From NCBI RefSeq assembly GCF_033807575.1, contig NC_084716.1:2418001-2482000 (forward strand): a stretch of 64,000 nt of DNA, written 5' to 3'. A program made the position numbers and the translations under genes. The stretch is from Cydia pomonella. Its lineage: Eukaryota > Arthropoda > Insecta > Lepidoptera > Tortricidae. Numbering within the stretch: position 1 is the stretch's first letter; each line of letters opens with the position of its first letter. This document shows positions 1-11,149 of this stretch, in pieces. The notes below the pieces were generated by a model. It was not told where the DNA came from, ran no database searches, and worked only from the letters and a program-made list of their open reading frames with translations.

Positions 1-302
1 CGCATTAAGGAGTGAAATTGCTCTTGGTATTTCATTTCGTTAATATTAAAAAAGTATAAAACTTTCTTTGATTTCACTGTAGTATATTGATAAAGTTGTA
101 TATATCTAAATATTCACAAGGTACAACTATTTTTATGTCATTTACAAGCCAGGACGCCATTAAGTGTAAATGTGTTTTCAAGCTTTAGTTGGCTCTAAAT
201 AAGTTTTAGATGGGCATTTTCTGTCTGTAACCATATAAACAAACCATTTTGTATAATTTAGAATTTACCAACCATTCTCTGGATGTAATTACAACGGAGA
301 CA

Positions 303-395
303 AACAAGCATACGGCTCGCCTGATGGTAAACAATCACCGTAGCCTATGAATGCGCGCTACTGCAGAGGTATATTACATGCGCGTTACTGACCCT
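303..395 (-). repeat. Interspersed lepidopteran repeat, short fragment
   Basis: This stretch is the reverse complement of part of the element at 13612-13780: it shares the blocks reading CAAGCATACGG, CCTGATGGTAA and CATGCGCGTT in the same order. It is truncated and diverged. No coding potential is seen. Family identity beyond the match within this window is unknown. Confidence 0.55.
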
Positions 396-1685
396 AAAAT
401 ATAATCTAATTTTATGTTACGACACTTTAAAGTTAATTTTGAATACAGCAATCAATACTTTCCTCGGTAAATAGCCTTTGAGTGAGGTAGATAAAGGAGA
501 ATTTTCTTCATTGTAAAGCTACCATAAATATCAAGGCTATATGTAAGTACTTTAAAACTAAGTCTGGACAATTACTAGTAGAGTATCCTGTAGGTATTAA
601 GTATTCGAAACTTATCACTTTGAAAATATAGATGGACTAATTTTAGTTATTACCACAGATCAAGAAATAGTAATATGATATTATTTATAACTAAATAGCT
701 AATCTCTCTCATCTGCTTATGCGTATCTGAACGATGATGGCTACTACGCTAACAAGTGGCAAGGAACTTAGGTAGATTATGTGTTAAGTTATGATATATT
801 TGTGAACAAAATATCTGGCATGACTTGTAACTTGTAATTCATTTTAAGGAATAACATTTTTTAACGTTACCTACAATAAAACTGTACAGTGTGCATTGCG
901 ACGAAAAATGAAAACTATTTAAGCTTTCTTTTACAGCAAGACAATATGACAACCCGAGCATTTACATTTCAGACAATAATAATGTTATTGTTAAAGGATT
1001 TCAACCCTTTATTGCGATTATTAATCTAGCTACTTAGCGCAAGCGACTGCAACACGTGGCAGCATAACTCTAGTTGCATGGTTGCACAATTTACAGCACT
1101 TATTTCGCGTCGCGGGTAAGTGCATCAACGGCGGTTCAGCTCTTGTTTGATGCGGCGATGTTCCCCTGAAGTTTGGAGCTGAGAATCCGTAAGTAAATTG
1201 TACCGGATTTATTACATTAGGCTCGTTGATATGGTATATTCTTGACAGCATATCAAAGCTGACGTTTGAAGTTATTAGGAGTATATAACAGCGTGATATG
1301 AGTACGAATCATAAATTTGGGTTAAAGGGTTTACAGATATATTTTTTCCTATATGTTGTTTACATACAGCATTTCTTTGTCTGTAAGGGCAATGAATGAC
1401 ATTGCGTACATTTTGTTTAAGGTATTTTAGGCCGCATTAACACCTATTAAATTACCTCAGCGTAACAAGAACCTCCTTTATATTTCATTATTTTTACAAG
1501 TCCTGTAAACTTCAGCTCAACCTTAAATATTTTTGCTCTTTAGTCCCTTATATTTACATGCGTAAAGCTACTTCCAATACTATTAAAGTCTTCAATCATT
1601 ACATTGGCATCAACACTGTTATAGTAGAGCAACGTTATATATCTTTGACGATATCATTTTGAGATATGTATAATGACCGACTGTA
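396..1685. other. AT-rich non-coding stretch, nothing recognised
   Basis: Only short chance open frames occur here, and none has a recognisable domain or convincing splice sites. I see no tandem structure or long inverted repeat. It could be intergenic or belong to a long 5' intron of the Fe65 gene downstream. Confidence 0.4.
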
Positions 1686-1765
1686 GACCGAAGAGCGAAG
1701 TGACCGAAGAGCGTAGCGACCGAAGTGCGAAGCGACCGAAGAGCGAAGCGACCAAAAGGAGCAAC
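1686..1765. repeat. Short tandem repeat, 16-bp unit, five copies
   Basis: Five back-to-back units of 16 bp begin at 1686, 1702, 1718, 1734 and 1750, with consensus GACCGAAGAGCGAAGC. The last unit is the most diverged. The array sits just upstream of the 85-bp minisatellite but shares no obvious sequence with it. The open frames across it (arginine/serine-rich) result from the repeat and are not evidence of a gene. Confidence 0.85.
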
Positions 1766-1795
1766 CGAAGAACCAAATGACCGAAGCATTATAAC

Positions 1796-2509
1796 CTCGA
1801 CACTTAAAATGAAGCACATATAGCCTCGACGCTGCGGAAATGGAGGCCTCGATACGATTATTGTGGAATTGTAGAGTACATATAACTTAAAGTGCGGCAT
1901 ATATCTTCGTCACTGCGACAGCTGCGACAGCGGACCCCTTGACACAATTATTGTGGAGTAATGATAGCCTCCTCACTATTAAAGTGGGGTACATATAGCC
2001 GCGACGCTGTGAAAGCGGAGCACTCGACACAATGGTTGTGGAATAATGATAGCCTCATCACTATTAAAGTGGGGCAAATATAGCTTCAACGCTGTTAAAG
2101 CGGAGCCCTCGACACAGGGACTGTGGAGTAATGATAGCCTCATCACTATTAAAGTGGGGCAAATATAGCTTCAACGCTGTTAAAGCGGAGCCCTCGACAC
2201 AATGATTGTGGAGTAATGATAGCCTCATCACTATTAAAGTGGGGCAAATATAGCTTCAACGCTGTTAAAGCGGAGCCCTCGACACAGGGACTGTGGAGTA
2301 ATGATAGCCTCATCACTATTAAAGTGGGGCAAATATAGCTTCAACGCTGTGAAAGCGGAGCCCTCGACACAATGGTTGTGGAGTAATGATAGCCTCTTCA
2401 CTATTAAAGTGGGGCAAATATAACCTCGACGCTGTGAAAGCGGAGCCTTCGACACAATGATTGTGGAGTAATGATAGCCTCTTCACTATTAAAGTGGGGC
2501 AAATATAGT
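1796..2509. repeat. 85-bp minisatellite with 170-bp higher-order units
   Basis: The landmark AGCCTC recurs at 1966, 2051, 2136, 2221, 2306, 2391 and 2476, exactly 85 bp apart. More diverged copies extend back to about 1796. Successive units alternate two versions of a short palindrome (CACAATGATTGTG-like and CACAGGGACTGTG), so 2051-2220 and 2221-2390 are near-identical 170-bp dimers. Open frames across the array simply reflect the repetition (85 is not a multiple of 3) and are not genes. Confidence 0.95.
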
Positions 2510-2513
2510 ACCA

Positions 2514-4097
2514 TGTCGACATCTCATTTATAAGAAAATATTTATTTAATATGTGTTTTAATTTTGAACTATTAATTAATGTGCATTATAAAATTTCCCT
2601 TCGGTATTGGCTTTAATTTTGAAACTTTAATCAACACGGTTAATACTGATTTTCTGTTTGATGAATATCTTGTTGCACAGTAAACCTAAGCTTCTAAGTA
2701 CTCACGGAAAGGAGAATTATTATTAGACGGAGTCTACAATATTACACAAATCAAGTATATCTTTCCATAATATATTTCATTTTAAAATTATATTATATTA
2801 TGTTAATCAAAGCTGTCTAATAATAACAAAGCGGGTAACTAACTGATGATCAAATTTAGGAGGCGACCACATCGATTGGACCCAAGACTCGACGATACCG
2901 CGATGTCCGATTAAAGCCTACTACCTAATCCGTCATGATCCATACGATAGATTCACTATGAGGGCGCATGGGGCGCACGGTATCGGAGCACGCATACTCG
3001 TAGCACGTCCCGTTTGTATACGTCGATTAATGGCATTAAATACTTTAAACTGTCAGTCAGACTAAATAGTCTTCCAATGTCTTATAGATTGTGTATTGAT
3101 TGACATTACTCCTGTATATTTATACCTATAGGTATCCTCATAAGACGCTCATTAAACTTGTTGGTACTGTGTATGTACATTTGCATAAAGACGCGTTTTG
3201 TTATCATTCATAGGCACTTATTACCAATCGGCAAGGATTACCATTGTTATCTATTTTATTATATGGTAGGGTAGATCGGACATGGTAAAAGCCGCTTTCG
3301 TAAACCATTACCTAGTATATACATTATTAACTTTATTCAGATATGGTTTATATATTTAAATCTGTACGCGAAAGCATCTCGTAAAAAAAAAATTGTGAGT
3401 GAACATTGCATTTTATGCAATCATAAAATGAAATCTAAATAATATTATATTAGTAAATAATACTATATTATAGTACGTACGTATTACAACTATTTAAAGT
3501 TCAAATTGTAATCTATTTGTAGCCCCATACTTATTTTTTCTGTAATTTATTTATTCAAAAAAGAAGGTAGGTGTAGTAAGTGATTTCGTATGAACGTAAA
3601 AATTACTTACTTGTTTCTTAATTACTTATTTCTTAGGTAATAAGTTTATTACGCTAAACGAATATACCTACAATTTCAAATTGAAAGTTTAACTGCCATG
3701 TAAGTATGGCAAACGAGACTAGACTTGCCGAGCTGAATAAACATCAATTTTTCGTTCGAGGGTACGGCGGTCGGCAGTTCAAATAATGTTTTGATTCTAT
3801 ACTTCTTATTCAGCGCACAATAAACATTAATCGAAACACACATAGGTACACATATTTAGAGGAACACTATTTTGGCGAAAATACGTGTGACTCGGACTAA
3901 CACAAAAACATGTAATGAGTACTGGAGGAGCGATGTCGAAGCAGGAACGCAGCGTAGCGAGTGAGAGGGACAGCGCGAACTTGTTTTTTAAATACTATAA
4001 TCTCTAAAATGTGTGACTTGGACTGCACGATAACGTGTACTGCTGCTAGTAAATTATATTTGTTGTCTTGGATTTGGATACGAAGTATAATGTAGAT
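2514..4097. other. AT-rich non-coding stretch, nothing recognised
   Basis: No supported gene or repeat is visible. A more GC-balanced patch at about 2860-3020 has no open frame or matching copy in the window. Confidence 0.35.
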
Positions 4098-4221
4098 TAA
4101 AGTCAGGTCGATCAGTGACACATCCAGGCGGTTTTGTATTTGGTCGGTTAACCAATAAATGTTATAACTACCCGAAAATTAACAAATTTTACTTTTATTT
4201 AAATACCTAAAGATACAGAGA
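4098..4221. repeat. Interspersed repeat, first of two copies
   Basis: The block starting AAAGTCAGGTCG and ending with TAAATACCTAAAGATACAG is repeated with moderate divergence at 7226-7353, in the same orientation. It contains no convincing coding frame. The copies are 3.1 kb apart, and the element class is unknown. Confidence 0.7.
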
Positions 4222-4353
4222 TAGTCTTTATCTAAAGGCTCGAGTTCTTTTAAAATAAAGGACTCGACTCGGGACTTAAAAGACTCAGATTTTTCAAAGC
4301 GCAGATTCGCGTAAAAACGATTTGAGTTCTTCAAATTTGTAGACCGGTCTGGC

Positions 4354-4625
4354 CATTGACATATATATCTAAGGACGGGCCTTACGGGCACTAAGAATGG
4401 CGCTAGTTCAGTGGTGTCACTCTCGAATTCGAGCCAATCATGCAGTTTAACGGATCTAGTTGCGAGTCGCAACTTGCGACCTATCGCGCGCGTGGTGCGA
4501 ACTCATCAACCAATCACGTTGCGGCGTTAGACTGCACGATTGGCTCGAATTCGTGTGCGTGACACCGCTGTACTGGCCCCATTCTTATTGTTAGTAAGGC
4601 CCGTCCTTAGATATATATGTCAATG
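4354..4625. mobile_element. MITE (hAT-like) inserted in a SINE, 8-bp TSD
   Basis: The 272-bp element has terminal inverted repeats of over 30 bp, beginning CATTGACATATATATCTAAG on the left and mirrored on the right. It is flanked on both sides by GGTCTGGC (4346-4353 and 4626-4633), an 8-bp target-site duplication. That octamer is part of the conserved head of the SINE that continues to the right, so the MITE landed in a pre-existing SINE. Internal sequence also folds back, and no transposase frame is present. The 8-bp duplication is typical of hAT-superfamily insertions. Confidence 0.8.
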
Positions 4626-4832
4626 GGTCTGGCATAGTGGGTAGTGACCCTGACAATGAAGCCGGTGGTCCTGGGTTCGAATCCCGGTAAGGACATCTAT
4701 TCGTGTGATGAGCACGTATATTTGTTCCCGAGTCATATTTATAATTTTATAATTATATTCTATTAATCGTTGTCTGAGTACCCACAACTCAGGCCTTTTT
4801 GAGGTTACTGTGGGGCTTAGTTATAGTTTTTT
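4626..4832 (+). mobile_element. tRNA-derived SINE, diverged copy
   Basis: This is a copy of the abundant SINE of this window. It has a tRNA-like head with an A-box-like GGCATAGTGGGTAGTG and a B-box-like GGGTTCGAATCCC, then a conserved body (TGTGATGAGCAC, TTGTTCC, GTTGTCTGAGTACCC) and a tail with CTTAGT. The far end is diverged. Its extreme 5' head is split off by the MITE at 4354-4625. Confidence 0.8.
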
Positions 4833-5371
4833 TTTGAAGAAAAAAAAAAAGATTCAAATTCCTACCAATATTAACCCTGACTCACCCTTCTCCAATATTT
4901 CCCATAACACACCCAACATTTTTCCGACACGTATTTTCCGACCGTATTTCTTAATCCCCGCGTCAACAGTTATAAACCTGCTATATTAAACTTCGCCTAT
5001 CGGGATTGAAAACGCTAAAGCGCCCGTTTAATGGCCCTACACGAGGAACTACATCCGTTGCTAGCGATAATAATAGCGGTGTTGGGCTAAGGAGCAAGCG
5101 GGAAGCGATATTGATAAACACTTTATACAATAGGATTGTAACCTCACTCGTCATAATAATACTCTGATTCCACTTAAAAACTAATAAACAACGTTAGAAG
5201 GGGCAAGTGCCCCTATAAAGCAACTATGTCGCCAGTTTGGCGTAAGGGTTAGATGCCTTTCTACCGTTAAGTATTAAAAAATATTCTAATATGAAATTTT
5301 ACAAAGGTAATAATAGTAAGGTAAGGTAATGGTAAGGTAATGGTAAGGTAGTAATTGTAATTACCATAACG

Positions 5372-5505
5372 GCGCCATTCCACTAACCCGGGATTAACCG
5401 GTTAAACCTGAAGTTAACATGGTTACCAATACAATTTGACACTGGGTTAACGGTTTAACCGGTTAACCCCGGGTTGGTAGGATGGTGCAAGTGGCGCCAA
5501 GAATA
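5372..5505. mobile_element. MITE rich in GGTTAACCGG palindromes
   Basis: The element opens with a CACTAACCCGGG-like end and closes near GGTGCAAGTGGCGCC. It contains repeated inverted GGTTAACCGGTTAA-type motifs around a CATGGTTACCA centre. Related sequences occur at 10160-10255 and, more diverged, at 61330-61445. There is no coding capacity. Confidence 0.7.
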
Positions 5506-6044
5506 CTTAATTATTAATATAGGATCTATTATTTTTATCCACTACTCGTAAAGTACCATCAGCCGTAAAAGTGGCGACTTTATCAATTAATTCATTCCAA
5601 ATTTCTCCATGCAATTTTGCAGCTCACTGTACAAAGAAATCCTACTATCTTAACTTAAATTTTACAATTACTATTACTTACTAACCTTGGTTAACATTTT
5701 ACTTTTATCGATCTTCAGGCAAATCGCTTCCGCCTGTGCCTCGCACCGTTAATAACGCTGTAATACACTACGTGATGTATTCGCTCACACTCGGCATCAA
5801 CCCTCATATCGTCAACTTTGTACTATAACTGGATTCCTTTTATTGCTACAACGCGCTTAGCTTGTCACTTTGAACTTCCCGTTGAAAGCTTGTAAAGTTT
5901 TACTTTACTTTGTGGTGGAATTTACTTGTGTTTTAAAAGAAATAGGCAGGAATAAACGCGAGAATAAGTACTTAGGTCGCTTTACAATGTATTTGAAAGG
6001 ATTTTTGGTGAAATTGCACCTACTCTTAGGGCGTTCGCTAGCTG
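5506..6044. other. Non-coding stretch, nothing recognised
   Basis: AT-rich sequence with no supported gene, long inverted repeat or tandem repeat. The 65-residue open frame beginning near 5870 has no recognisable feature and runs into the following repeat. Confidence 0.35.
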
Positions 6045-6510
6045 GCGCGGTTGCACGGAGCGGGTGAGCGGGCTTACAAAAATTATTATAAGTAACGCTA
6101 AGGGCCCAAACTAGCGTATTTTGAGCGTCGGCGTCAAGTCAGCGCTATGGAAAATGGCGTCGCTGCGCAGTTGCGCCTACATTGCGTTAAGCAGCAGCCA
6201 TAGAGTTGACTAAATTACACGGAGCGGGTGTGCGGGCTTACGAAAAATATTATGAGCAACGCTAAGGGCCCACACTAGCGTATTTTGAGCGTCGGCGTCT
6301 GGTCAGCGCTATGGAAAATGGCGTCGCTGCGCAGTTGCGCCAATGTTGCGTCGAGCAGCAGCCATAGAGTTGACTAGACGCCGACGCTCGGGAAACGCTA
6401 ATATGGGGTGGTTCTAACTGGAGCGGATGCGTGCGACGGATTTTACCTACAATAGCATCCGCGAGCGTGCGCCCGCTCCGTGCACCCGCGTCAGCTAGCG
6501 GGTGGCCTTA
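6045..6510. repeat. GC-rich foldback element with internal duplication
   Basis: Two direct copies of about 155 bp (roughly 6050-6215 and 6216-6380) share ACGGAGCGGGTG, AACGCTAAGGGCCC, TATTTTGAGCGTCGGCGTC and GCAGCAGCCATAGAGTTGAC. The outer ends are inverted relative to each other: GCTAGCTGGCGCGG near 6049 against CGCGTCAGCTAGCG near 6488. A second inverted pair, GAGCGTCGGCGTC against GACGCCGACGCTC, lies inside. This looks like a non-autonomous foldback transposon that has duplicated internally. Confidence 0.7.
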
Positions 6511-7225
6511 GTCGGCGATGTATGCGATTTTTTGCAATCTGTAACCAAATTTAGAAAAAGAAAGAAAATACATTTATTGAGAAAAAGAAGATATGCAGAC
6601 ATAAAAATATTAGACGCTAAAATAGGAGCCCCACTCAGCTTAAAGCCGCGGCAATTTGTGGCGCTGGATATAGGTAGATTTGGAAACAAACATTTATTTT
6701 TGGACTTTGTGTTGTTTTTTCTATTATTTATTGCAATATTTTACATGATAGACCGTGTAGTAACAATGGTGATCGGGATTACCTGTTACAGGAATAAAGA
6801 CAGAATCCACCATTTAAGTGTTAAAATTAATAATCAGCTCGTGTTTTTTTTTGTGTTAAATAAAACAGGAATTCAAATTTTGAAAATCTGCGGGTATGTC
6901 TTACATTATCTAAGCTAAGATCAGCTAGATCAAAAAATGTTTTTACTGCTCATTTACAATATAACTTCGTTGAAATACAGTACCTACCTACCAACAAAAA
7001 ACTTCCATCCATACGATTAGTCGAATCTATAAAAAAACGCATTTAAGCGTTTGCAAAACCGCAGTGATCCCATAATAGCTCCGTAAAGTGAACAAAGTTT
7101 TATGCGGAGGTCTAAGTCTGTATCTATAGGTATTTAAAAAAGGTAAACAAAATCTACCCTCAAATGGCTCCTTAAGGCAGCTGAGGGTAGATGAAAACAT
7201 TACATGATCAAATAACCTAGGTTTA

Positions 7226-7353
7226 AAGTCAGGTCGTTCAGTGACAGATCCAGGCGGTTTTGTATTTGGTTGGTTAACCAATAAATATTAAAAGTACCCG
7301 AAAATGTACAAATTGTTTGTTTACCTTTTTTTAAATACCTAAAGATACAGACA
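7226..7353. repeat. Interspersed repeat, second of two copies
   Basis: Matches 4098-4221 in the same orientation, with scattered substitutions and a small insertion. Nothing is seen in the roughly 330 bp that follow it. Confidence 0.7.
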
Positions 7354-7704
7354 TAATAATGGTTTAAAACTCCAGCTTTCAGAAAACAGTTAACATTGAA
7401 GCACTATTAGTGTCGGGAGCGTCGTAAAATGGTTAAATAATGTTTGTTCAACGGCTTCAATTTACTGGCAGTTCGATTTAATCGAAGGAGTGGGGGATTT
7501 ACGACTCGCCGACGTTTTACGGGTTAAATTGCCAGTGTTCTCTGGAAAATCGCTCAAATAATCTAGGTTTAAAAATTGCCTACAATCGGATTTACGAACG
7601 GCGACGTTGACAAGGACGGACTAGAAGATAACTCTTAATTTATGTTTTAATCTTTATTTACAATAACAATATACATAATGGATATATACAGATGATTACT
7701 ATAA

Positions 7705-7860
7705 CTAGCTTATATCTAAAATAGGCCCTTGAAGCATTGTACCAAGGATGCTGGTGGCATTTCCTCGTTGAATCGCAATACTGATACGTTGTGCGAGGAA
7801 GCCGCCAGCTCTTCGGTCACCAGTTACGTCAACCAGACGTTTCGCGATTTCTCCAAAAAA
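7705..7860 (-). pseudogene. Retroelement protein C-terminus fragment
   Basis: Read on the - strand, this gives VTGDRRAGGFLAQRISIAIQ followed by RGNATSILGTM. Nearly the same peptide is encoded on the + strand at 17600-17700. The two copies differ at the DNA level but keep the same protein motif, as expected of the end of a retrotransposon open frame. I recall this GDxRAG...QRISxAIQRGNA signature as common at the C-terminus of lepidopteran retroelement proteins, but the exact family is not established here. The fragment lacks any upstream polymerase domain. Confidence 0.55.
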
Positions 7861-8521
7861 TATATATAAGTATGAAGGAAAATAATTAAAAATACGCTTG
7901 TACTCGACGGATGCATTGCAGGGGTTCAAATCCTAAGGAAGCGTTTTTTTTTTTCCATTTTTTCCTTTAAGATAAAATTTATAGTATCGCTCGCAGTCGT
8001 ATCTTCTTGATAATAAATTGGTTAGGATAATTCTTCATCATAGCATTTGCAAGGACAGTGTATGAAAATATGACGGACGGATTATAAAATGCCATTTCCT
8101 CACTTTGTTCTATTCTAAATATTCCAATCGATGTAAGTTAGGTCAGACGCACTATAATCGTGTGAAATTTTACTGATTTGTGTAAAAGAAGTTTTACTAC
8201 CATTTCTCTAAAAGTATCTAAATAAGTTTTTGACTAAATTTTCATTTTCGGTACAAGCTTTTATCCCTGAATGTACTTTTCTTTCCACCGGCATCTAATA
8301 TTCATCGAGACTTTTTTAACAATCCAAACAATTAGTTTGCGTTGTCAGCTTCCCATGGCCACCTCCTGTCTCCATCGTCAGATCAGCTCCATTTCAGCAT
8401 AGTATTGCATTGTCACCCGATTTACATATGTATGCAAAATTTCAATCAAATCGGAAAGTGGGTCAAATAGAGCATATGCATACTAATAGGGCAAGTTAAA
8501 TAAAAGCTTGTAAAAAATTAA

Positions 8522-8745
8522 TTATTATAAAAAAACAAAAAAGTCGACTGCACACTAAAAAGAGGAAAACAAGCCCCCAAGAATATTGTTGTTGATGGTG
8601 AGTATCGCAGGCGGGGACCAATAGAGATTTAGTCATTTTGGTTGTTGGGCCTGCGATACTTACCATCAACAACAATATTCTTGTGGGGCTTGTTTTCTTC
8701 TTTTTTAGTGTGCAGTCGTTATTTTTTGTTTTTTTATAATAATAT
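8522..8745. mobile_element. Foldback element with about 90-100-bp arms
   Basis: The left arm (from about 8522, including CGACTGCACACTAAAAAG and CAACAACAATATTC-type blocks) is mirrored almost exactly by the right arm ending near 8745. A loop of only a few tens of bases (about 8615-8645) separates them. Transcribed, it would make a long hairpin. The 116-residue frame that begins in the right arm is not a gene. Confidence 0.85.
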
Positions 8746-9114
8746 TTTTTTTATTTTTAACTTTTTAGTTACCCCCACAAAAACATCCTATGATACTCCC
8801 GTGATCAAGACGAATCTAACGATACCTCATACATCAAAATCCATCAACCCGTTTAGGCTAAGGCCACAAAGAAACAGACATACATATATACACTCTAAAA
8901 ACATTACCCTCCTCCCTTTGGCAGTCAATACTCTTTTTTTAAACAGTCGTGTAAAAAAAAGATTTTTCATCAAAATCTTGACTAGGGACTAAAATCACCA
9001 GTCTTACCCATTTAAGTACTACACAAATATTTGTATATTCTTTTGTTGTACCTAATGTAGTTTGTATTAGTAAATAATAGAGTATAGATTATGATTATAG
9101 TCCCCGTGGTTATG

Positions 9115-9375
9115 GAGTGTAGAATTAAGAGGAGTGGCATCTCTTATGGTAGAACTGTTGCAAAAGTGTCCAGCTGTCAGCTATAAATAATAGTTCCAAA
9201 TCTCTCCAGAGTAGCGCTAGAGTAGCTAAGAACTTAGGCGTTATTGACGGAGTGAATTGCGCTGTCTATGGTTTGATTTTTTTATTCAAGTACTCTAGGT
9301 ATTCTAGCGCCACCTATTTAAAGTTTTTTGATGACACTTTTTGGTACATGGAGATTTCATTCCTTATCTCCACCT
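9115..9375 (+). repeat. Interspersed repeat, copy 1 of 3
   Basis: Shares a continuous block (TATGGTAGAACTGTTGCAAA, then CAAATCTCTCCAGAGTAGCG, TTATTGACGGAGTGAA and TTTTTTGATGACACTTTTTG-like sequence) with two copies at 20161-20400 and 20402-20675. It has no coding capacity. Confidence 0.8.
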
Positions 9376-9590
9376 TCCGTACCCGTGGGTGTCTGTATAA
9401 CGTCATATTTTCCACAACACAATAACAAACACAATTGCATTATCAAGAAAAGTAACCGCAATAAACTAATCCCGAGGGTATTTTGATTTGGATCACGTTT
9501 CTGATGCGCTCCTGCAGAATTGCATCTGCACTCATCTCTAGACATTGCTTATATTTTCTGTCGGAACCAATTGTTTCAACTAGAAAGAAA

Positions 9591-9877
9591 AACTGGGTAA
9601 GTGCGAGTCGGACTCGCGCACGAAGGGTTCCGTACCATTATTTATAAAAACGGCAAAAAAATTATGTTAGTTGTACAGGGAGCCCCCCTTAAATATTTAT
9701 TTTATTCTGTTTTTAGTATTTGTTGTTACAGCGGCAACAGAAATACATCATCTGGGAAAATTTCAACTGTCTAGCTATCACGGTTCATGAGATACAGGCT
9801 GGTGACAGACGGACGGACGGACAGCGAAGTCTCAGTAATAGGGTCCCATTTGACCCTTTGGGTACGGAACCCTAAAA
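9591..9877 (+). repeat. Interspersed repeat ending GGTACGGAACCCTAAAAA
   Basis: This fairly complete member opens with GCGAGTCGGACTCGC and GGGTTCCGTACC and has a GACGGACGGACGG run. It ends with TTTGGGTACGGAACCCTAAA, so the ends are partly inverted copies of each other (GGGTTCCGTACC against GGTACGGAACCC). Other copies lie at 13870-14038, 15511-15719 and 63600-63685. It is a very common class of sequence in moth genomes, and its autonomous partner is not evident. Confidence 0.8.
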
Positions 9878-10049
9878 ATAATGATTGCTTCGTATGTATC
9901 AATATAGAATCATACATTCACAATGTGCTTTTTATATGACGAGCAATGCAATGAATAAGAGTATAAAAGTACTTTCTATTTTCGAAAAATCGATTCATGT
10001 GATTTTTTTTAGCTCTATAATCGCATCGGATATCCCTTCACCATATAGA

Positions 10050-10258
10050 TCGAGAGCCAGGAACAGATTTCCATGATCAATCGCCTCCCGGGCGAAAACT
10101 CGTATAGTGGTTAACGGCTATGTATGATGGACCCTCGTGGACGTCAGCTGCCGCTCCGTTGGTGGGTTGAGTACCATGGTTACCAGTACAATTTGATACT
10201 GGGTTAGCGGCTTAACCGGTTAACCCGGAGTTAGTGGAATGGTGCAAGTGGCGCTAAG
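10050..10258 (+). repeat. Composite repeat fragment
   Basis: The first part (ATCGCCTCCCGG to GGTGGGTTGAG, about 10078-10170) recurs at 54820-54920. The second part (10170-10255) is a partial GGTTAACC MITE like the one at 5372-5505. The join shows a MITE truncated against another element. Confidence 0.65.
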
Positions 10259-10436
10259 TAAATTAATAGATAACACAGAGCGAAAAAATAGTAGGTAGGT
10301 ATATGTGTGTAAATACTATAAATGTTGAGGCCTATTAGGTTACACATTAGGTCCTGCCGCGGCTCACGGTGCAATTTAAACTTATATGTGCTCATGGTAA
10401 ATTAAAAATCTACCGCCTCCTACTTCTCGGTATGTC

Positions 10437-10830
10437 CTCCTAGCCTAGTTAGTAGTGACCTTGCCTCCGAAGCAGGAGTTCCGGGGTTCAAATCCTGGCA
10501 AGGGCATTTATTTGTGTGTTCATCGCAAATATTTGTTCCTGACTCATGTATTAATTTATATTTATGACGACCTGTCTGGCCTAGTGGGTAGTGACCCTGC
10601 CTATGAAGCCGATGGTCCCGGGTTCAAATCCTGGTCCTCATTTATTCGTGTGATGATCACGGATATTTGTTCCTGAGTCATGTGTGTTTTCTATGTATTT
10701 AAGTATTTATAAAATATTTATATATTATATATATCGTTGTCTAAGTACCCTCAACACAAGCCTTATTGAGCTTACTGTGGGACTTTGTCAATTTGTGTAA
10801 TAATGTCCTATAATATTTATTTATTATTAT
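10437..10830 (+). mobile_element. Two adjacent tRNA-derived SINEs
   Basis: A truncated SINE (10437-10550) has a tRNA-like head with B-box-like GGGGTTCAAATCCTGG. A second, longer copy follows from about 10565: TGTCTGGCCTAGTGGGTAGT, B-box GGGTTCAAATCCTGG, body GTTGTCTAAGTACCC, tail TGTAATAATGTCCTATAATA. The first copy ends at the GTTCCTGACTCATG block, where the second begins soon after. Confidence 0.85.
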
Positions 10831-11149
10831 TATTATCTCTAATTATCTATCTATTATATACATCAGTGGCGGATCGTTCAAATAACTCGATTCCCACCAG
10901 CTTGTCTTGTCTTTCTTGTGTTTTCGGCTTGGGCTGAAATTCAGCCCGTTGAATACTTTAACGATCGGTTCATGGAGAAAATGAAAGCAAAATTAGCTCC
11001 GGGTTCCCTACGAATATTTTTGACTGATATAGTTACATGACTGTATAAGATATACATTCCTCCTCCTCCATCCTTTAGTACCTACAACGGCTTGTGTTAT
11101 CGAACTTGTTGTGTGACTTGGTCGATTCGTGTAAGATTTGTCCCATAAA

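Noticed and set aside
1796..2509. CRISPR-like array
   Set aside because: Whole 85-bp units repeat without unique spacers, and the genome is eukaryotic. It is a minisatellite.
2234..2522. Open frames of 67-73 residues on the minus strand
   Set aside because: They are translations of the minisatellite and repeat with it.
4640..4710. tRNA gene signal (A-box and B-box like)
   Set aside because: The same head with the same long non-tRNA body occurs at 10565, 11578, 14455, 50400, 51183 and 57432. It is the head of a SINE, not a functional tRNA gene.
6502..6918. 138-residue open frame on the plus strand
   Set aside because: It starts at GTG, is AT-biased, has no recognisable domain and no splice context, and begins inside the foldback element. 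There is not enough to call a gene.
8642..8992. 116-residue open frame
   Set aside because: It begins in one arm of the foldback element and continues in low-complexity AT-rich sequence.
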